From: an uncultured Collinsella sp.
GTDB lineage: Bacteria > Actinomycetota > Coriobacteriia > Coriobacteriales > Coriobacteriaceae
NCBI GenBank assembly: GCA_902491765.1
Contig: CABUIY010000008.1
Location: forward strand, 1-64,000
Direction: 5' to 3'
Length of the DNA stretch: 64,000 nt
In this document: positions 60,502 to 64,000 of the stretch, one piece after another
How positions within the stretch are numbered: the first letter of the stretch is position 1
How the letters are laid out: every line of letters starts with the position of its first letter
Notes under the pieces: generated by a model
Told to the model about the DNA's origin: nothing
Databases searched by the model: none
The model's input: the letters and a program-made list of their open reading frames with translations, nothing else
Translations under genes and position numbers: made by a program

Positions 60502-61140
60502 ATGGCGTTCGACTTTAAGAAGGAATGCAAGGAGCTCTACAAACCTGCAAGCAAGCCGAGTATCGTAACTGTCCCGCCTATGAGCTACGTTGCCGTTCGC
60601 GGAAAGGGCGACCCAAATACCGAAGGTGGCGAGTATCAAAACGCCCTGCCGCTGCTTTACGGCATCGCCTATACCGTCAAGATGTCGAAGAAAGGCTCAA
60701 GGAGTATCAAGGGCTATTTCGACTTTGTGGTACCGCCGCTCGAGGGTTTCTGGTGGCAAGACTCCCCGAGCGGCGACATCGATTATGTACGCAAGGACGA
60801 TTTCAACTTTATCTCGTGCATTCGCCTGCCCGATTTCGTCACCCGAGATGACTTTGACTGGGCAGTCGCGGAAGCCACGACCAAAAAGAAACTTGACTTT
60901 TCTGCCGTCGAGCTGCTTAAAGTTGACGAGGGCCTCTGCGTTCAATGCATGCACACCGGGCCCTACGACAACGAACCGGCGACCGTAGGCGCTATGAATG
61001 AATACACGACCGAGCAGGGCTATGTCCCCGACTTCTCAGACACCCGTTTCCATCACGAAATCTATCTCTCCGATCCACGCAAATGTGCACCGGAGAAACT
61101 TAAGACTGTGGTTCGTCATCCTATCAAGCGCGCTGAATAG
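60502..61140 (+). CDS. GyrI-like small-molecule-binding domain protein
   Basis: A 212-residue protein with the GyrI-like/SHS2 fold pattern: FDFKKECKELYKPASKPSIV at the N-terminus, MSYVAVRGKGDPN, LEGFWWQDSP and LCVQCMHTGPYDNEPATVGA. In E. coli, SbmC/GyrI inhibits gyrase and is SOS-induced; other members bind or hydrolyse cytotoxic ligands. A perfect LexA box directly upstream supports DNA-damage control here. GAAAGGCGG precedes the ATG. The gene is less GC-rich than the flanks. Confidence 0.87.
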   Translation: MAFDFKKECKELYKPASKPSIVTVPPMSYVAVRGKGDPNTEGGEYQNALPLLYGIAYTVKMSKKGSRSIKGYFDFVVPPLEGFWWQDSPSGDIDYVRKDDFNFISCIRLPDFVTRDDFDWAVAEATTKKKLDFSAVELLKVDEGLCVQCMHTGPYDNEPATVGAMNEYTTEQGYVPDFSDTRFHHEIYLSDPRKCAPEKLKTVVRHPIKRAE

Positions 61141-61249
61141 CGTGGAGCGTCATCTCACGCGCTAGGTTTTAAGCCAGCCAACCAGCCGCCTCCTAGGCCG
61201 TCCGGTAATTATCTTGACGCGGCCCGTCGCATCTTATAAGTTTGTTTTG

Positions 61250-61312
61250 CTAAAGCTGGAAAGCCTCTCAACGATGCGCAACTCCAGCTCTTTTTCTATC
61301 AAGAGGCTTAAA
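61250..61312 (+). promoter_or_regulatory. Leader hairpins upstream of the Abi remnant
   Basis: AGCTGGA (61253-61259) can pair with TCCAGCT (61283-61289, followed by CTTTTTCT, terminator-like); alternatively AAGCCTCT pairs with AGAGGCTT, which holds the ribosome site. The two folds share a loop and may compete. Abi_2 genes are known to be preceded by a structured RNA (the abiF motif in Rfam); whether this is one is untested. Confidence 0.4.
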
Positions 61313-61449
61313 TGAAATACCGGAAGTCGCGGATATCCATCAACGAACAAATAGCACTATTGACAGAATACAGGGGTCTTAAGTGCTCTGATCAAAGCGA
61401 ACTCGAGCGAGCTTTGGTCGAAGTCGGCCACTACAGGCAAAGCACTCGA
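61312..61449 (+). pseudogene. Abi_2/AbiF abortive-infection protein, N-terminal remnant
   Basis: The frame opens MKYRKSRISINEQIALLTEY and continues RGLKCSDQSELERALVEVGH-YRQS, the characteristic start of Abi_2 proteins (K..ISI.EQI.LL..RGL...D...L..VGYYRLSGY). The resemblance stops at about residue 46, next to the 3' end of ogt at 61453, and the rest of the roughly 300-residue protein is missing. GAGGCTTAA precedes the ATG. It is a fragment of a phage-defence gene. Confidence 0.7.
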
Positions 61450-61452
61450 ACG

Positions 61453-62031
61453 CTACTCCTCGTACGCGCCCTCAAGCCGGAGCAGCCACTCCTTACGGTC
61501 GAGGCCGCCGGCATATCCGTTGAGCGACCCGTCGGCGGCAACCACGCGATGGCACGGCACAATAATCGAAACAGGGTTACGCGCGACCGCAGCCCCCACG
61601 GCACGGGGGGACACAACGGGCGCCTCGTTTCCCGGTACACGATGTCGAGCCGCAACACGCTGGGCGATCTCGCCATACGTGGCAACCTCGCCGCGCGGAA
61701 TGGAAAGCAGCTCGTACCAAACTTCACGCTGAAACGCCGTACCGATCATATGCAACGGCGGCGTAAACCGAGGTTCCTGCCCTGCAAAATAAGCATTCAG
61801 CCAAGCCCAGGAACGCTCAAGCACCGAAGACGCCGCACCATTTGCAGGACTCACCGACGACATGCCGCCAGCACCAGAAACTGCATCGGCGCCTTCAACA
61901 TGTTCAGGATCTTCTTTGAGAAGCGTAGAGCCAAAATGCTCCTGTCCCTCAAACCAAAGCCCCGTCAGACCGCGGCCATCAGCGGCAAGCAAGATTTCGC
62001 CCAAAGGCGAAGCAAACGTCGTCGTGACCAC
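61453..62031 (-). CDS. ogt: Methylated-DNA-protein cysteine methyltransferase
   Basis: A 192-residue O6-alkylguanine DNA alkyltransferase. The active site VPCHRVV is intact, followed by GYAGGLDRKEWLLRLE, and the helix-turn-helix region is RGEVATYGEIAQRVAA. It repairs alkylated guanine by a one-way transfer to the Cys of PCHR. Translation begins at GTG (62031), with AAAGGAG 6 bases upstream. Near residue 45-65 there is a Ser/Gly/Ala-rich insertion. It is convergent with the Abi remnant. Confidence 0.94.
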   Translation of the reverse strand: MVTTTFASPLGEILLAADGRGLTGLWFEGQEHFGSTLLKEDPEHVEGADAVSGAGGMSSVSPANGAASSVLERSWAWLNAYFAGQEPRFTPPLHMIGTAFQREVWYELLSIPRGEVATYGEIAQRVAARHRVPGNEAPVVSPRAVGAAVARNPVSIIVPCHRVVAADGSLNGYAGGLDRKEWLLRLEGAYEE

Positions 62032-62090
62032 CAGCGGCTCCTTTCAAAACTCCGCAACATAATACCGCGAATTGTGCAGACAACCCCAAT

Positions 62091-62192
62091 CGACCCCAAA
62101 GTCACCCAAGGCAGCAGGCGCGCAGCGCCGCAGCTGCCGCACGACCCCAAAGTCCCCGCAGGCAGCAGGCGCAAAGCGCCGAGGCCACCGCC
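62091..62192. repeat. 51-bp tandem repeat (two units)
   Basis: CGACCCCAAAGTC... units at 62091-62141 and 62142-62192, each ending in a GGCGC..AGCGCC mini-palindrome. Upstream of the ogt start. No gene is evident in 62032-62290. Confidence 0.65.
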
Positions 62193-62290
62193 GGGACCAG
62201 GGCCCGCAGCGGCCACGTGCCCTCACATCAGCCCAGCGGCCCCAACCAACAACGGCCCCATCGCAGATCGCTTGCAGCAGCGTCACCGCA

Positions 62291-62419
62291 GGCGGGGGCC
62301 GGGCTTAGTTTTCAGAACACTCCGCAGACCAGTGTGGCGCCTTGTCCGCGGCTCCGAAGGAGCAGGACAAGGCGCCACACATGGTCGAGGACGTTCTGAA
62401 AACTAAGCCCGGCCCCGCC
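62291..62419 (-). ncRNA. Nested-hairpin 3' element D, downstream of asd
   Basis: Outer arms 62291-62318 and 62393-62419 pair over 27 bp with one bulge; inner arms 62332-62347 and 62365-62380 pair over 16 bp and end in GCTCC-TTC-GGAGC. Read in asd sense the linkers are GTCCTCGACCAT and TGGTCTGCGGAGT. Relative to elements A and C, GGAC/GTCC is changed to GACC/GGTC, preserving pairing. It starts 12 bases after the asd stop. Function unknown; inferred structured 3' UTR. Confidence 0.72.
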
Positions 62420-62431
62420 GGACAGGCCACA

Positions 62432-63457
62432 CTACTCGCAGAGCAGCTTAGCGATCTGGACGGCGTTGGTCGCCGCGCCCTTACGGATTTGGTCGCCGCA
62501 GCACCAGAAGGTGATACCGCGCGCGGCCTCGGGGTTCGAGATGTCGCGGCGCACGCGACCGACCCAAATCAGGTCCTGGTCAGACGTGTCCATCGGCATG
62601 GGGAAGCGGTCGTGTGCATCCTCGGCAGCCATATCGTCAACCAGCTTGACGCCGGGAGCGGCAGCCAGCGCAGCACGGGCCTCGTCAACCGTAATATCGC
62701 GCTCAAACTCGAGCGTAATGCTCTCGGAGTGCGAGCGCAGCACAGGCACGCGCACGCAGGTGCAGTTCACGCGCAGCTCGGGCAGATGCATGATCTTACG
62801 GCCCTCGTTCTGCAGTTTCATCTCCTCGGAGGTAAAGCCCTCCTCCTTGACGCCGCCAATCTGCGGAATCAGGTTGCTCGCCAGCTGGGCGGCAAATGCG
62901 CGCGGCTCGGGAATCTCCTCGCCACGGCCCAGGGCGGCCAGCTGAGCCTCGAGCTCGGCCATACCGGGCGCGCCAGCGCCCGAAGCTGCCTGATACGTGG
63001 ACACGATCATACGCTTCACGCCGGCAAGCTGATGCAGCGGCCACGTGGGAACCAGGCCGATGATGGTCGCGCAGTTGGGATTGGCGATAAGGCCGTGATG
63101 CCATTTGATATCGTCGGCATTGATCTCGGGCACGACCAGCGGCACCTCGGGATCCATGCGGAAGGCGTGGCTGTTGTCGACCACGACGGCTCCGCGCTTG
63201 ACGGCCTCGGGCAGCAGCTCCTTAGCGATATCGTCGCCGGCAGCGCCGAGCACGATGTCGCAGCCCTCAAAGGCCTCGGGGCAAGCCTCTTCGATCACGA
63301 TTTGCTCGCCGCGGAACTCAACGGTCTTGCCCGCGGAGCGTGCGCTTGCCAACAGCTTGAGCTTGCCGACCGGGAACTCCTGCTCGTTGAGGCACTCGAG
63401 CATCTGGGTGCCCACGGCTCCCGTCGCGCCCAAAATAGCAACCGTGTACTGTTTCAT
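62432..63457 (-). CDS. asd: Aspartate-semialdehyde dehydrogenase
   Basis: A 341-residue ASADH. NADP-binding motif ILGATGAVGTQMLECL at the N-terminus, DNSHAFRMDPEVPLVVPEIN, active-site Cys129 in ANPNCATIIGL, and the later EEMKLQNEGRKIM with substrate residues. It reduces aspartyl phosphate to the semialdehyde for lysine, threonine, methionine and cell-wall diaminopimelate. AAAGGGGGAA stands just before the ATG at 63457. It follows lysC on the same strand by 173 bases, so two consecutive steps are encoded together. Confidence 0.96.
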   Translation of the reverse strand: MKQYTVAILGATGAVGTQMLECLNEQEFPVGKLKLLASARSAGKTVEFRGEQIVIEEACPEAFEGCDIVLGAAGDDIAKELLPEAVKRGAVVVDNSHAFRMDPEVPLVVPEINADDIKWHHGLIANPNCATIIGLVPTWPLHQLAGVKRMIVSTYQAASGAGAPGMAELEAQLAALGRGEEIPEPRAFAAQLASNLIPQIGGVKEEGFTSEEMKLQNEGRKIMHLPELRVNCTCVRVPVLRSHSESITLEFERDITVDEARAALAAAPGVKLVDDMAAEDAHDRFPMPMDTSDQDLIWVGRVRRDISNPEAARGITFWCCGDQIRKGAATNAVQIAKLLCE

Positions 63458-63533
63458 GCTTCCCCCTTTAAAGGTTGTGGCTTTTGCCCGCACGCCGAGC
63501 AGGCCGATTATTGTTGCCAGTTTATACAAGAAC

Positions 63534-63556
63534 AGGGCGGGCACGAAACCCGCCCC
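63534..63556 (-). terminator. GC-rich hairpin between lysC and asd
   Basis: GGGCGGG / CCCGCCC with a 7-base loop. It could attenuate between the two genes; no long T-run follows. Confidence 0.4.
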
Positions 63557-63630
63557 GTCGAAACGAAACCGAAACGAAACGCCCCGCCGTAGTTTTTTGA
63601 GACATGACCCAAAAATCTACCGAGCAGTCG

Positions 63631-64000
63631 CTACTTTTTGAGCGCGGCCAGAGCGGGATCGACCGGCGCGGGAGCCTCCAGGTCGGAGACCTTCACGATG
63701 CCGTTCTCGTCGGAGAAGGCACGGTAGATGGTCTGAATCGCCAGGTCAAAGTCCTTCTCCTCGACGCCGATAATGATGTTGATCTCGTCGCAGCTCTGCG
63801 AAATCATGCGCACGCTCACGCCAGCTTGACCAAGCATGCCAAACAGGTGGCCCGAGATGCCGGCACGACCACGCAGGTTGCGGCCGACGGTAGCGATAAG
63901 CGCCAGGCCCTCGACGACCTCGATCTCGAGCGGCTCGACCTCCTGCTGAATGTCGCCCACGAGCGAGTACAGCGAGTCGTGCACGTCCTGCTCCTGCACC
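63631..64000 (-). CDS. lysC: Aspartate kinase, C-terminal regulatory part
   Basis: The last 123 residues of an aspartokinase; the catalytic part lies beyond the right edge. The ACT-domain signature is clear: IATVGRNLRGRAGISGHLF, GQAGVSVRMISQ and SCDEINIIIGVEEKDFDLAI. These domains bind lysine and/or threonine for feedback inhibition. The protein makes aspartyl phosphate, the substrate of asd, encoded just downstream. Confidence 0.92.
   Translation of the reverse strand, partial: VQEQDVHDSLYSLVGDIQQEVEPLEIEVVEGLALIATVGRNLRGRAGISGHLFGMLGQAGVSVRMISQSCDEINIIIGVEEKDFDLAIQTIYRAFSDENGIVKVSDLEAPAPVDPALAALKK

Noticed and set aside
61450..62406. Continuation of the Abi frame as a 364-aa protein
   Set aside because: After about residue 46 the frame is antisense to ogt and then runs through repeats; resemblance to Abi_2 stops.
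62291..62419. Ordinary intrinsic terminator for asd
   Set aside because: The structure is far larger than needed, has a conserved internal core shared with other loci, and no T-run follows.

Overview
The window looks like a chromosomal segment of a gut Coriobacteriia, most likely Collinsella. This is inferred from a GC-rich genome, the gene families (DUF6020, a giant activase/dehydratase-like protein, two zinc-ribbon membrane proteins, a glutamate-type ABC importer) and many intergenic palindromes. It is mostly housekeeping sequence with two small accessory patches. I see no rRNA, tRNA, CRISPR array, intact transposase or prophage.

Layout. 1-420: start of ribU behind an FMN riboswitch. 778-2805: groES-groEL. 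3229-6498: divergent amidohydrolase and M20 peptidase genes. 6605-10361: membrane proteins (DUF2752, DUF4234, zinc-ribbon protein, YitT). 10568-12055: amaP-DUF2273-asp23 envelope-stress operon. 12222-18303: yebC, DUF6020, lgt, nifU-like, dCMP deaminase, coaX. 18496-21555: OPT transporter and DUF389 protein. 21682-22812: two decayed genes. 22879-29553: 3-hydroxyacyl-CoA dehydrogenase, 1593-aa activase-type protein and its TetR regulator. 29674-32672: HAD phosphatase and an A+T-richer TetR/MFS island. 32747-34554: amt-glnK. 34753-38342: CmpB-like protein, HD protein, dxs-type gene. 38800-43121: glutamate/polar amino-acid ABC importer plus a C26 amidotransferase. 43227-45487: HPt and a GGDEF-REC-HD-GYP protein. 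45699-53747: hydrolase, radical SAM, map, D-2-hydroxyacid dehydrogenase, M18 aminopeptidase, Ntn hydrolase, pfkA. 54434-60230: small unknown gene, membrane XRE regulator, ABC exporter. 60502-62031: GyrI-like gene with a LexA box, Abi remnant, ogt. 62432-64000: lysC-asd.

The least explained content lies between genes. Several families of structured repeats are present: (i) nested hairpins directly 3' of groEL, pfkA and asd that share a short core while both arms differ, including a compensatory change; (ii) about nine small hairpins with a constant CCTGTCCC-type loop, five of them at stop codons of minus-strand genes; (iii) three palindromes with AGTTGCGGTG ends; (iv) a tandem array of three TCTCRATCTGTAACA palindromes; (v) a roughly 368-bp element present twice, flanking a regulator, whose tail matches the 3' end of an FtsX-type permease gene. 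These are the best candidates for something undescribed.
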